From positions 1-57,738 of IMG/VR virus record IMGVR_UViG_3300008116_008172: a stretch of DNA of 57,738 bases, one strand, 5' to 3'. The notes under the pieces are model-generated. The model was not told the DNA's origin, did not search any database, and worked only from the letters and a program-made list of their open reading frames with translations. Each line of letters starts with the position of its first letter. Position 1 is the first letter of the stretch. The DNA is from a virus. The translations under genes were made by a program, and so were the position numbers. Shown here one piece after another: positions 17,144 to 26,676 of this stretch.

Positions 17144-19639
17144 ATGCCAGAACCATATAAATTTCCTTGGGGTCTAAAACCATTGGATCCAATGGTAGAG
17201 AAAGAATTTCAAAGAAGAGTCAAGGATTACAATTTGAATCCAACATCTTCTCCATCAGATTCTGCTCCATATTCAGGACCAAGAACAGCATGGATACGTG
17301 TGTTCTCAAATGGAATATCAAAGGACGACGAGGAAAATGGCACACCGAACGGATTTGTTTTGGGAGGAACGGAAGGGTTTGACGAGAGTTATGGATTTGC
17401 TCCTTCTGCATATGATATGGAAGCAACAGATGGTAAGGTAACAATCGGCGTGGACTGTTGGGGAGATAAGCACGAAATATCAGCAACGCCTACCGACCCA
17501 TCGTTGGGAGTTGGTTCTGATACACCACACAGACCACCACCATCTGTCGTATCATTGGAAACAGAATTTTCTGGCGGAAACAACTCTGGTTTCAACGCCA
17601 CATGCAGAAAAACAAAAATTTCATGGAAGTGCTACTCGCTTTCACAACTTGAATATCTCACACCATATTTTCTTACACCAAGAATAACTATATTGGCAGA
17701 ATGGGGATGGAACAATTATGATCCTTCATCGCTTGTTGATCTTACATCCACAGAAACACTATACAAGATATTCAAGGGTGACAAAGAAGAAATAGATAAC
17801 AGAATAAGAAGATCGCATGGCAATTATGACTTGGCACTTGGATTCATAACTGATTATGGATATACCATGAATGACTTTGGTGGATTTGATGGATATACCA
17901 CAATAACTAATGCGAATTATTTGGTCGAAGGAAAATCTTATCAAAATCGCCAAGATTCAAAACAGGACAATACAAATCCATCTGCCTCATTAAAACTTAA
18001 AGACTTCAAGGAATTTGTGTTTGAGGACATGGACAATCTCACAATTAAGAACACAAACGCAAGAACAGTCCGAGTTGAGAATCCAAGATATTCTGGTCCA
18101 TATGGGGGAAACATCTACGGAGGAAACTATAGTCCAACATATACAGAAGAGCGAGATGCATCAACTGACATAAAAATAAACACAAAATACAAAGTATTTA
18201 AAAACGACGATGATCAATGGATGCGAATGGATTTGGTTGCGGAAATAATAAATCAATTTTTCTCAATCAAGTTTTTGGATTCAAACAACAAGGAAGTTGA
18301 TGTGGCGGCTGGAGTTCTTGATATAAGAGAAGTTCCAATATGCGCACACCCTGCCATAAAATCAACCAATAGAAACTTCATTATACCAAATAAATTTGCT
18401 CCAAGGTTTGTGTCAAAATCGGATAGTACAAAAGACGATTCGTTGGTTGATAAAGAAGCAAGAAGACTGAGCGACATAAAGCAGGTTGGGTCAATTTCAA
18501 CCACGCAAAATCCATCGCCAAATGGAGAGTATGCAAAACTATTCCCAGATATATTAAAAGTAATAGAGGAAAATAAATTGGATGACACGTTTGACAATTT
18601 GGTTTCCGCGCTCAACACGGGAGGAGCCAGAACAAAATATGGATCATTCCCACAGTTCAAGGACTATGAGGACAATGTAAATAACAAAGGATATCCAAAA
18701 GCTGGATATTGGGGATATTTGGAAGATGTGTTTGTTTCAGTAAAATACTTCAAAGGTTTGGTTGAAAAGCACGAAACAGTCCTTCGACTGATTGAAGAGT
18801 TGTTACAAGGTATATCCGAGTGCATGTGCAATATAGCACAGCTACAATTGAAGCCAGATACAGTGGGCAATGTGAGAAAGTTTGTCATTGATAACAATTT
18901 TACTCCAATTGGTGACGACAGAAGCGCGGAAAAACTTCCAAGATTTGTATTGAATGCAACAAACAATGCATTCATGAAGAGCAATTCCATCACCATAAAG
19001 ATCAGCACGGATATGATGAATCAGATGGTGATGCAAAGCGCAAATCAAAAACAAATACCATCAGAATATGGCACAGCCACATACGATCCAAAGAGCATGA
19101 AATATAGCGTGTTTCAACGCGGAGATAGAATGTTTAACTGTGGTGTATTTACTCCAAAACAAATACAAGATTCAAATTCTTCCACAGACAATGGTAAAGG
19201 AAAATTCACCAGAATGTTTACAGAACAAAACCCAGATTTATATGTGTATATTTACAACCCGACCAAGAAAGGACAAAACTTTTTGGAAAGAACAGTGGGA
19301 ACAGGAACAGATTCTGATGAAGCAAATCAGGTGTATATACTCACGGAAACAAATTCAAATTTCTTGAAAACTATTTTGCTTGATATGAAGAATGCAAGTA
19401 AAGCTGTTTATACCAACAATGGAATCATGCCGGGCACAGATTTCAAGATGGAATTTTTGGGATTGTCGGGTATAACATTTCTTTCGCAGTTCACATTAGA
19501 TCATGTGCCAAGAACATACAGCTACAAAAATGCCGTGTGGCAAATATCAGATGTAAGACATAGAGTGGAAAATAAGATATGGACAACCAGCATAACCGCT
19601 CAAGCCAGACCGTTCATAACAATAAATGAAAAGGTATGA
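17144..19639 (+). CDS. Large baseplate or hub structural protein (putative)
   Basis: 831 aa, no signal peptide, no membrane segment, few Cys. Segments such as LTPYFLTPRITILAEWGWNNY (about residues 176-196) and a C-terminal region ending YSYKNAVWQISDVRHRVENKIW followed by TTSITAQARPF resemble large virion proteins I know from marine T4-like phages. The position after gp53 and the coupled downstream gene suggest a hub or wedge role, but no enzymatic or T4-named domain is identified. It may contain gp27-like hub barrels; a structure search would tell. Confidence 0.6.
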   Translation: MPEPYKFPWGLKPLDPMVEKEFQRRVKDYNLNPTSSPSDSAPYSGPRTAWIRVFSNGISKDDEENGTPNGFVLGGTEGFDESYGFAPSAYDMEATDGKVTIGVDCWGDKHEISATPTDPSLGVGSDTPHRPPPSVVSLETEFSGGNNSGFNATCRKTKISWKCYSLSQLEYLTPYFLTPRITILAEWGWNNYDPSSLVDLTSTETLYKIFKGDKEEIDNRIRRSHGNYDLALGFITDYGYTMNDFGGFDGYTTITNANYLVEGKSYQNRQDSKQDNTNPSASLKLKDFKEFVFEDMDNLTIKNTNARTVRVENPRYSGPYGGNIYGGNYSPTYTEERDASTDIKINTKYKVFKNDDDQWMRMDLVAEIINQFFSIKFLDSNNKEVDVAAGVLDIREVPICAHPAIKSTNRNFIIPNKFAPRFVSKSDSTKDDSLVDKEARRLSDIKQVGSISTTQNPSPNGEYAKLFPDILKVIEENKLDDTFDNLVSALNTGGARTKYGSFPQFKDYEDNVNNKGYPKAGYWGYLEDVFVSVKYFKGLVEKHETVLRLIEELLQGISECMCNIAQLQLKPDTVGNVRKFVIDNNFTPIGDDRSAEKLPRFVLNATNNAFMKSNSITIKISTDMMNQMVMQSANQKQIPSEYGTATYDPKSMKYSVFQRGDRMFNCGVFTPKQIQDSNSSTDNGKGKFTRMFTEQNPDLYVYIYNPTKKGQNFLERTVGTGTDSDEANQVYILTETNSNFLKTILLDMKNASKAVYTNNGIMPGTDFKMEFLGLSGITFLSQFTLDHVPRTYSYKNAVWQISDVRHRVENKIWTTSITAQARPFITINEKV

Positions 19640-20019
19640 AATATAACGACAAAATAGTTGGAGAATATGGAACGTTTGTTGATTTGAATGGAGAATATCC
19701 ACTCCCATCAAAACCTTTGCCAAACAAAAATGATTATGACAAGGGTATATTTATGCGAGCATTTTCAAAAAGAATAAATGGCAACATCATAAATGAAGTG
19801 AGTATGGAACAGGCAAATCGTTTGAACTCTGAACTTTACAAAGTAGTGGTGGCAAAATGGACCATATCAGGACCAAGAGAAAATAGAATTATAAATGGAA
19901 TACTTGAATATGGTGTAAAACAATCAAACAAATACGAGATTGAGCGCATAATAAAAGAAGAAGAAATTGATCTTTCAAAAGTGCTTAATAATCATCTTGA
20001 ATATTGGCGAGGACATTGA
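19636..20019 (+). CDS. Unknown protein, 127 aa, end of tail operon
   Basis: It starts in an ATGA overlap with the large structural gene, so it is translated with it and is probably a tail or assembly protein. The sequence is mixed alpha/beta and charged (GPRENRIINGILEYGVKQSN near residue 78), with no Cys, no membrane segment and no recognised family. The next gene lies 33 bases downstream behind a promoter-like TTGACT. Confidence 0.65.
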   Translation: MKYNDKIVGEYGTFVDLNGEYPLPSKPLPNKNDYDKGIFMRAFSKRINGNIINEVSMEQANRLNSELYKVVVAKWTISGPRENRIINGILEYGVKQSNKYEIERIIKEEEIDLSKVLNNHLEYWRGH

Positions 20020-20052
20020 GTTCTTGACTTTTTAGGAAGTGTTCATCAATAT

Positions 20053-21426
20053 GTGAACGTGCATATTGTAGAAACACAAGACGAGCTTATTTTGATGTGT
20101 AGTCACATTGGCAGCGATGCTTTTGTGATGGATGCTGTTTGTGTTGATCATGAAAAGCATGCCCAAAACAACAATATAAGTTTATTGATGTTTTACTTCA
20201 TGTCTTCCAAGAGTTTATGGTGTTTACCACTTCATCACAACGAGACACTTCCTATTGCCAATTCACTGAGCAAGGTCAAGGATCATCTCAAATTCTCTAT
20301 TCACAACAAGTTTGTTTTTGACAAGAAATCAGTCATACAACTATTTGATGATGACTATGATTTCATTGATATAAGCATTCTCAAGTATCTTGATGAGGGA
20401 ATTATTGACCAAAAGCAACACGAAACAAACGCGCATATTTTTATTCGATCAAACTTTAGAAATGTATCAAATATAAATGCTTGCACTCCAATCTACAAGC
20501 ATATCAGAGCATTCAGTGAAAAGATAAACAACCTTGGTAAGATAAACAATGAAATGATTCGCGACGATGGTTTCAAGTTTGTCAATAACACCATGACAAA
20601 GTGCTTTGCCAAATTGGAGAATGTTGGACTGTGCGTGAATGAAAACTTCACTGAAGAATTTGGAAATGATCAGACCAAACATATCAAAAACAATCTTGTG
20701 TTCTCTCAATATAATCTTCTCACCAGCACTGGCAGACCAAGTAATAGATTTGGTGGAGTAAATTATGCGGCGCTGAATAAGAATGATGGCAGCAGAGAAT
20801 GTTTTATCAGCAGACACAAAAGCAACGGCATGCTTGTGATGATGGATTATAATGCATTTCATCCAAGACTAATTGCTCATCTTGTTAATTTCAACATGAG
20901 TGCCGAGGAAAATCCATATGCATACTTGGCCAAATATTTCTTCAACAAGAAAGAAGCAAATGATGAAGATATTGCCGTTGCCAAAGGATTTACATTCACA
21001 CAGCTATACGGCGGCATAGACAAGAAATGGCTGCATATTCCATACTTCTCAAAGATCCAAGAATATATTGATCATCGTTGGAAATTCTTTGAGCAAAATG
21101 GATATATTGAGACGCCAAAATACAAGAGAAAAATCAAGGAATGTCATATTCCAGACGCCAATCCAAGCAAGCTGTTCAATTATATTCTACAGGCATTTGA
21201 AACAGAAACAGCCGTGGAAGTTCTTGGAGACATTCTGTCTGAACTAAATGGCAAGAAAACACAGCCAATATTGTACACATATGACAGCATCCTTTTTGAC
21301 GCTCACAAAGCAGACAAGATGGATACAATCAAAAAGCTGAAAAACATAATGGAACGAGGCAAGTTTCCTGTCAAAATATATGTAGGAAACAACTACAAGG
21401 ATATGAAGCAAATATCCATACCTTAA
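20053..21426 (+). CDS. Family A DNA polymerase-like protein
   Basis: 457 aa with the order of a polymerase I core. A degenerate 3'-5' exonuclease-like domain lies at the N-terminus (VMDAVCVDHEK, later HNKFVFDKKSV) with changed acidic residues. The polymerase part has TSTGRPSNRFGGVNY, motif A as MDYNAFHPRL (Asp near residue 266), motif B as AKGFTFTQLYGG and motif C as TYDSILFD (Asp kept; the usual following Glu is Ser). Both metal-binding Asp are present, so activity is possible. This is in addition to the family B replicative polymerase at 45995. The start is GTG 20053, since the overlapping ATG at 20051 meets TGA at once. Confidence 0.75.
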   Translation: MNVHIVETQDELILMCSHIGSDAFVMDAVCVDHEKHAQNNNISLLMFYFMSSKSLWCLPLHHNETLPIANSLSKVKDHLKFSIHNKFVFDKKSVIQLFDDDYDFIDISILKYLDEGIIDQKQHETNAHIFIRSNFRNVSNINACTPIYKHIRAFSEKINNLGKINNEMIRDDGFKFVNNTMTKCFAKLENVGLCVNENFTEEFGNDQTKHIKNNLVFSQYNLLTSTGRPSNRFGGVNYAALNKNDGSRECFISRHKSNGMLVMMDYNAFHPRLIAHLVNFNMSAEENPYAYLAKYFFNKKEANDEDIAVAKGFTFTQLYGGIDKKWLHIPYFSKIQEYIDHRWKFFEQNGYIETPKYKRKIKECHIPDANPSKLFNYILQAFETETAVEVLGDILSELNGKKTQPILYTYDSILFDAHKADKMDTIKKLKNIMERGKFPVKIYVGNNYKDMKQISIP

Positions 21427-21437
21427 TATTTATAATA
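21427..21437 (+). promoter_or_regulatory. Late-type element TATTTATAATA
   Basis: AT-rich element 50 nt ahead of the ATG at 21487; a second copy, TATTTATATATT (21475-21486), abuts that ATG. A 9-bp hairpin lies between them. Confidence 0.4.
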
Positions 21438-21442
21438 AGCAT

Positions 21443-21469
21443 ATATATCACTGTAGGTTTGTGATATAT
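21443..21469 (+). other. Intergenic hairpin
   Basis: ATATATCAC (21443-21451) and GTGATATAT (21461-21469) form a perfect 9-bp stem with a 9-nt loop. There is no T run, so it is not a standard terminator; it may be a 5' leader structure. Confidence 0.5.
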
Positions 21470-21486
21470 GATGATATTTATATATT

Positions 21487-23076
21487 ATGGATAAAAGCAA
21501 GATTATAGATGAAATATTAATGGAGTGGGCGATGCGTTCGCCAGATGGTCTTGTGGGTGGGCATGACACGCCAGAAAACATGGCGGTGCTGAATGAGATA
21601 TTGGCCGAAAAGGGTGCATTGAGTGCCGCCGAAAAAAATATAACAGGTATAAATCCTTTTCAAAGCAATTTAGAAAAAAGTACAATGTCGCTGTCTCAAC
21701 AAGAAAAAGATACACTAAATCCATTGGATATAAAGTATTTTGAAAAAGTTGGACCGAGATATATTGCAAGAAAAGATCATCCCATAAAAAATTATGCGGG
21801 ATCAGCAAGATACAGCGACTTGGCGCAAATGGAAAAAGTACTTAAAAAAGTATTTCCAAACACAAAAGTTGAGCCAGCAATTGAAAAATTTGAATTAAAA
21901 AACAAATATAGCAAACCCGAGTGGTCATTGGAGTATTTAGAGAATGTAAAAAGTTTCAATAGACCATCTGCGATAGGAATTTTAAGCGCGTTGGACCAAT
22001 TAAGTAAAGAAGATAAAGAAGAATTTTTAGATTTAAAATTTGATAGACTTGATGCAAATGAAGCAGTTACATTTTTAAATAGAAAAGGCCCAAGTTATAC
22101 GAAATTTTTAAAAGCACTGGATGCCTCTAGAAAAGCCAAAGCGAAAGACGGCGATCCAGATGAGGGAGAGGCAAGCGGTTCAAAGGCAGGACGAGGAGAA
22201 TTCATTATGACACTCTTGATAAAAGGAGCGGAGTCGGCGGGAATTGCCTCCGGTGATATTATTTTAAATGACGGTAGAAGTATAGAAGTCAAAGAAACCG
22301 ATGATGTGGGAGAATCATTTAGAGCAACCCGTGCATCGTTTGGTGGACAATTTAATAATATTCCTTATGTCGCTGCGGTGAGCGAACTCATTGCTTTTTG
22401 TTCTGGAAATAAAGAGAGAGCAGATGCACTGATTGAACTCACAGAAAAAGCCGGTATAGTTGATGGTACTGGATCTGGAACTGGTAAGAAAAGAAAAGAG
22501 CTTAGTTATTTAAAAATATTTTTCACAAACCCTAGTATAGAATCTATCAATACTTCTATTGTTTATGGTCTCGAAAAGCTTGGTGCGCATATTCGCAATA
22601 TTAACAAAGAAGAAGCAGAAAACCAAATAATGGCACCCGACAAAGTGGAGTTTGATGTAAAAAACCAAACCAACGTACTGAAGGTAACAGATGTTGATCC
22701 TAATTTAATAGATAAAGTACAAAACCCACCGGCAAAACCAGAAACAGTCACTATAAAAGTTTCTTCTATAGAAAAAGAAAAAAAGAGAGCAGAATTGATA
22801 ATACCGCAAATAAAAAAACTTAAATTTTTTAAATATGAAAAAACTTCTATGAAAGAAGTCTTTACTCCCGAAAATATTGCAAAAAGCATGTTTGAGGCAA
22901 TGAGTAAGCCACCGGGACACTATACGGGTGGTATTATATTTTACAATAGTAATAATGGAAAATTTACATACGAAGAAGACCTCACGAACTTTAAACACGG
23001 TCAATATTATTTTCAAAGCTATCAACAAACGGGTCCAAAGTTCACAAAGAAGGAACCGGATAAAATTAAATCATGA
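21487..23076 (+). CDS. Candidate internal virion protein with PD-(D/E)xK-like motif
   Basis: 529 aa. The N-terminal helix MDKSKIIDEILMEW holds L-M-E, a possible prohead protease site, followed by the DGLVGGHDTPENMAVLNEIL block that also occurs in the next gene. Near residues 237-269, a GRGEF helix is followed by GDIILNDGRSIEVKE, which fits the Asp...Glu-x-Lys core of restriction-type nucleases. The C-terminal part is Lys-rich and partly beta. Nuclease activity is inferred from a short motif only. It overlaps the next gene by four bases. Confidence 0.6.
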   Translation: MDKSKIIDEILMEWAMRSPDGLVGGHDTPENMAVLNEILAEKGALSAAEKNITGINPFQSNLEKSTMSLSQQEKDTLNPLDIKYFEKVGPRYIARKDHPIKNYAGSARYSDLAQMEKVLKKVFPNTKVEPAIEKFELKNKYSKPEWSLEYLENVKSFNRPSAIGILSALDQLSKEDKEEFLDLKFDRLDANEAVTFLNRKGPSYTKFLKALDASRKAKAKDGDPDEGEASGSKAGRGEFIMTLLIKGAESAGIASGDIILNDGRSIEVKETDDVGESFRATRASFGGQFNNIPYVAAVSELIAFCSGNKERADALIELTEKAGIVDGTGSGTGKKRKELSYLKIFFTNPSIESINTSIVYGLEKLGAHIRNINKEEAENQIMAPDKVEFDVKNQTNVLKVTDVDPNLIDKVQNPPAKPETVTIKVSSIEKEKKRAELIIPQIKKLKFFKYEKTSMKEVFTPENIAKSMFEAMSKPPGHYTGGIIFYNSNNGKFTYEEDLTNFKHGQYYFQSYQQTGPKFTKKEPDKIKS

Positions 23077-23939
23077 AAAGAACATTATTTGAAACAATAA
23101 TAGAAGATTTAGAATGCACAAAAATTGAATCGGGAGTTTTTGATGCATACAATCCAGATCATCTCGCTATGCTTGTAGAAAGCATGGTTAATTTGGGAGT
23201 ATCCGAGGAGCAGGTGGAGGAGCAATTGCAATCTGCAATGGAAGAAGGAAAATACCCGGAGCGCCAAGCATACAATAAAGAAGGATGGCTTGTTACGTTT
23301 CCATCTAAAGAATATCGCGATGCTGCAATCAAGAAAAGAACACATTTTAGTTCAGACCCAACACATGGAAAAGGTGGAATGAATTTGTATTATAAGAAAA
23401 AAGGAAAGCAAAAGCGCCAAAAAGCACAAGTTACAACAACAACGCAATCACAGGGCGAAAAACCAACAGCAGCGGCTCCACAACAAAAGACTCAAGTACA
23501 GCCACAAGCAGTAAAACAAACAGAACCGACAAAAAGTACAGCAACACCACAACAAAAAGAACCAGAAGACACAGAAGATCTTGATTTTGATTCAAGAGAT
23601 GATGATTTGGAAAGATATATCGCCGCAAAGTCTGGTGGCAAATTCAAATCAAAGTATTCACAGCCTACACAAACAACACAACCTTCTACGGAACCATCAA
23701 AACCAGCCACAGCACCCGCAATCGACGTTCCTGTTGTAACTGCTCCACCGAAACAATATTCTGAAGTATCGAAGAAGTTTGCATCACAAAAGCGTTGGGT
23801 TCCTACTCCATATGATGAATATCATGATGCTGAAGGAAATGTTGTTGCTGTGGTTGGATTGAGTGGAGAAATTGTTCCTGTCAAAAACACTGACAGAGAA
23901 GAGTACAAAATTTTTGCTGAAAAGAATATGCCACTATGA
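23073..23939 (+). CDS. Candidate internal virion protein, Gln/Thr/Pro-rich
   Basis: 288 aa. The leader MKRTLFETIIEDLE contains I-I-E, then the block FDAYNPDHLAMLVESM, parallel to the one in the upstream gene. Residues about 63-115 contain RQAYNKEGWLVTFPSKEYRDAA followed by a THFSSDPTHGKGG turn, a small domain I know from other T4-like phage proteins. Residues about 120-235 are low-complexity Gln/Thr/Pro/Lys. The end (WVPTPYDEYHDAEGNVVAVVG) looks folded. No enzyme motif. Translationally coupled to the upstream gene. Confidence 0.7.
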   Translation: MKRTLFETIIEDLECTKIESGVFDAYNPDHLAMLVESMVNLGVSEEQVEEQLQSAMEEGKYPERQAYNKEGWLVTFPSKEYRDAAIKKRTHFSSDPTHGKGGMNLYYKKKGKQKRQKAQVTTTTQSQGEKPTAAAPQQKTQVQPQAVKQTEPTKSTATPQQKEPEDTEDLDFDSRDDDLERYIAAKSGGKFKSKYSQPTQTTQPSTEPSKPATAPAIDVPVVTAPPKQYSEVSKKFASQKRWVPTPYDEYHDAEGNVVAVVGLSGEIVPVKNTDREEYKIFAEKNMPL

Positions 23940-23942
23940 TTT

Positions 23943-24341
23943 ATGGTTGAGCATAATACACAGTTGTTATGTACTTTTTCAAAAAAGGACATGTATCAGG
24001 AAGAGATAGAATCCATCTCTGATTATTATCAGATTGTTGATGGAAAAGTGTATGTGCTTGAAAGCAAATCAAATTCATATGACATATTTCTTACCTATAA
24101 TGTGGTAAAGAATGGCGGACAATTTTATCCCAACACAATTTCAGTTCATCGTAAAAAAGAGTTTAACATCATATACAGCATAAATGCATTGAATGGACTG
24201 ATACTGCACGAGAATAATGGAGTACAATCATCAACTCATAAGATAGCTTGGGAAAATTACAGCAATTGTTTTATATCAGCAAGAGATGGTAAAGTGAAAA
24301 TCACGCCAACAAAATTGCTGAAAATATATCGTATAAATTAG
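23943..24341 (+). CDS. Unknown protein, 132 aa
   Basis: It starts three bases after the previous stop (ATG 23943). The sequence is mostly beta-prone with Tyr, Ser and Asn-rich segments, two Cys, no membrane segment and no recognised family. It is the last gene before the long promoter and leader region of the single-strand binding protein gene, so it probably ends the upstream transcript, although no hairpin terminator is seen. Confidence 0.6.
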   Translation: MVEHNTQLLCTFSKKDMYQEEIESISDYYQIVDGKVYVLESKSNSYDIFLTYNVVKNGGQFYPNTISVHRKKEFNIIYSINALNGLILHENNGVQSSTHKIAWENYSNCFISARDGKVKITPTKLLKIYRIN

Positions 24342-24350
24342 CATATATAC

Positions 24351-24378
24351 TTGACGGATTGTTTGTGGTCGTTATAGT
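24351..24378 (+). promoter_or_regulatory. Promoter of the gp32 gene
   Basis: TTGACG (24351-24356), a 16-nt spacer and TATAGT (24373-24378). It gives a leader of about 155 nt, the longest of the replication genes here. Confidence 0.65.
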
Positions 24379-24384
24379 TATATC

Positions 24385-24539
24385 CGAATTAACGAATGAC
24401 TAATTAACGATTGAAAAATGAACATCACGTTTATTATAGATTGACGATTAGCATTTTTTGGTTCATAGTATTCAACATTGACCGAGTTGAGTACTTTCAA
24501 ATTGGTCAAACAACATTAAACATTAACGAATAAAAAATT
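24385..24539 (+). promoter_or_regulatory. Long 5' leader of the gp32 gene
   Basis: About 155 nt without a gene. TTAACGA occurs at three places, and short inverted segments are present (for example GACCGAGT/ACTTTC region near 24480). T4 gp32 represses its own translation by binding its leader, so autoregulation is plausible. I do not resolve a specific pseudoknot. Confidence 0.35.
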
Positions 24540-25358
24540 ATGCCATTAGATCTAAACAAAATTAAGAGTCGTCTTGATACACTCAAGAACAACACTACCA
24601 AGTCCACTGCTCTGTGGAAACCGCAAGGCAAACAAACGATCCGTATTGTTCCTTACGCTCACAATCCTGAAAATCCGTTCATTGAACTGCTTTTCCATTA
24701 TAACATGAACGGAAAGACATATTTGTCCCCGTCTTCATTTGGTCGTCCTGATCCTATTGTTGAGTTTGCCAACAAACTTAAGAAGAGTGGATCCAAGGAT
24801 GATTGGAAGCAAGGTCGTGCGCTAGAGCCCAAGCTTCGCACATATGTTCCTATTCTTGTTCGCGGACAAGAATCCGAGGGTGTGAAGTTCTGGGGCATGG
24901 GCAAGCAGGTCTATCAGGAACTGCTCGCAATCATCGCTGATCCCGATTACGGTGATATCACTGATCTAAAGACTGGACGCGACATCACTGTCGAGTTCAA
25001 GACTGCGGAGGAAACTGGAAAGAGCTTTCCTGAGACCACAATCCGCGTCAAGCCCAACACCAGCATTGCATTCGATCCGAGTGACAACGCGGTGAAGGAA
25101 AAGGTCAAGAATCAGAAGAACGTTACGGAACTGTTCCCTGAATTGACTTACGAGGAACTTGCTGCCGTGATGGATACTTGGCTGAATGCATCTGAAGCAA
25201 ATCCCGACGGTGAAGCTGCTCCAGAAACTACTGAGACAACTGAAACTGCCGAGGAAACAGCAAAGCCTGTTCAGAGCGCAACGGCAAAGGCGGCTATCAA
25301 GCCAGCCAACTCCAGCAAGGCAATTGCTGACGAATTCAACGACTTATTCAACTCGTAA
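24540..25358 (+). CDS. gp32: Single-stranded DNA-binding protein (T4 gp32-like)
   Basis: 272 aa, close to the length of T4 gp32 (301). The N-terminal part is basic (KIKSRLDTLKNN), the core has the OB-fold strands with KQTIRIVPYAHNPENPFIELLFHYN, and the C-terminus is acidic and Thr/Glu/Ala-rich, ending ADEFNDLFNS, the typical protein-interaction tail. The T4 zinc site is absent: there are no Cys residues. It sits directly ahead of uvsX, as expected for the recombination-replication set, and has its own strong promoter and long leader. Confidence 0.88.
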   Translation: MPLDLNKIKSRLDTLKNNTTKSTALWKPQGKQTIRIVPYAHNPENPFIELLFHYNMNGKTYLSPSSFGRPDPIVEFANKLKKSGSKDDWKQGRALEPKLRTYVPILVRGQESEGVKFWGMGKQVYQELLAIIADPDYGDITDLKTGRDITVEFKTAEETGKSFPETTIRVKPNTSIAFDPSDNAVKEKVKNQKNVTELFPELTYEELAAVMDTWLNASEANPDGEAAPETTETTETAEETAKPVQSATAKAAIKPANSSKAIADEFNDLFNS

Positions 25359-25388
25359 GAGTTGGATGTTGGTGAAATGATTAAGTGG

Positions 25389-25416
25389 GGTGTGCCGCGT
25401 GGGTGCGCGGCACACC
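25389..25416 (+). terminator. GC-rich hairpin between gp32 and uvsX
   Basis: GGTGTGCCGCG and CGCGGCACACC form a perfect 11-bp stem with a 6-nt loop. Only TTTAATCT follows, so termination would be partial; it may limit uvsX expression relative to gp32 or protect an mRNA end. Confidence 0.6.
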
Positions 25417-25438
25417 TTTAATCTCAACTATAAACATT

Positions 25439-26668
25439 ATGGAAAAAGAAAAAAAGAAAAAGTCTGTTGAAGTAGAATTGACTTCTGGTAGAGATGAATT
25501 GGCGGAATCTATTGCTGAATCACTGAATAAAAACAGCGATGGCAAGGTTGCGTTTTTTCTTGATGCCGAAGATGATCCTTCACAAATCACTGATTGGGTT
25601 TCAACTGGCAATAGCTTGGTTGATCTTACAATCGCCAATCGTCCTAATGGAGGATTGCCTGTTGGTCGTATCACCGAACTAACTGGACTAGAAGCATCTG
25701 GTAAAAGCCTTATGGGCGCACATCTTCTTGCTGAAACACAACGTAAAGGAGGGTTGGCGGTATTTATTGACACTGAAACATCTGTGTCTACTGACTTCCT
25801 TACTGCGATTGGAGTTGATGTACCAAAGATGATGTATATCAATGTGGACACGGTCGAGGATGTCTTTGACAAAGTTGAAGAGATCATTGCTCTTGTTCGC
25901 AAAGCAAACAAGAATCGTCTTGTTACAATTCTTGTTGACTCTGTTGCTGCCGCTTCTACAAAGAAGGAATTGGCCAGCGATCATGGTGCCGATGGTTATG
26001 CCACAGGCAAAGCAATCGCCATCAGCAAGGCGATGAGAAAAGTCACAGGCTTGATTGCAAAACAGCGCATTTGCTTGTGCTTTACCAATCAGCTTCGTCA
26101 AAAGGTTGGATTCGTTGGCTTGGGTGACCCTTGGACCACCAGTGGCGGAAAGGCAATTGCATTTCACGCATCACTACGTCTACGTCTACAGCAAATGAAT
26201 CAAATCAAGAACGCGGACAAGCAGACGGTTGGTATTCGTACAAAGTGCAAGGTTGTTAAGAATCGTATGGGACCACCTATGCGCTCTGTTGAATTCGATA
26301 TCTACTTTGATCGTGGTATCGACAACTATAGCAATTGGTTGGAACATCTGATTGAGTGGGACATTGTAACCAACGCCAAGAAGGTCAAGAGTGACTCCAA
26401 GAAGACAAAGAAGCAGTTGGAAGATGAAAAAGAAGAGGATAAGAAGGCAAAGAGTCTTCAATTCATCATGCCTGTTGAGGGTAAAGAACCCGAAACAATC
26501 GTGTTTGAAAAGAGGGATCTGCCTAAGTTACTGAAGGATCGTCCTGAGTGCCGTGAATATCTTTATGGCAAACTGTGTGAAAACTTCGTAATGAAATACA
26601 AGGCTCCAGACTCCGAGATTGCGGACGACATTGAATATGACGACGCATCCGAAGGCTCTGACGAATAA
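25439..26668 (+). CDS. uvsX: UvsX recombinase (RecA/Rad51 family)
   Basis: 409 aa from the ATG at 25439; the upstream in-frame ATG at 25385 lies before the hairpin and is rejected. The Walker A loop is ELTGLEASGKSL (about residues 80-91), Walker B is the hydrophobic LVTILVDSVAA segment (about 161-171), and the DNA-binding loop region follows around ATGKAIAISKAMRK. It forms filaments on gp32-coated DNA for strand exchange and replication restart. The acidic C-terminus (DDIEYDDASEGSDE) is typical. It lies between gp32 and the RNase H gene. Confidence 0.92.
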   Translation: MEKEKKKKSVEVELTSGRDELAESIAESLNKNSDGKVAFFLDAEDDPSQITDWVSTGNSLVDLTIANRPNGGLPVGRITELTGLEASGKSLMGAHLLAETQRKGGLAVFIDTETSVSTDFLTAIGVDVPKMMYINVDTVEDVFDKVEEIIALVRKANKNRLVTILVDSVAAASTKKELASDHGADGYATGKAIAISKAMRKVTGLIAKQRICLCFTNQLRQKVGFVGLGDPWTTSGGKAIAFHASLRLRLQQMNQIKNADKQTVGIRTKCKVVKNRMGPPMRSVEFDIYFDRGIDNYSNWLEHLIEWDIVTNAKKVKSDSKKTKKQLEDEKEEDKKAKSLQFIMPVEGKEPETIVFEKRDLPKLLKDRPECREYLYGKLCENFVMKYKAPDSEIADDIEYDDASEGSDE

Positions 26669-26676
26669 AAAATGAT

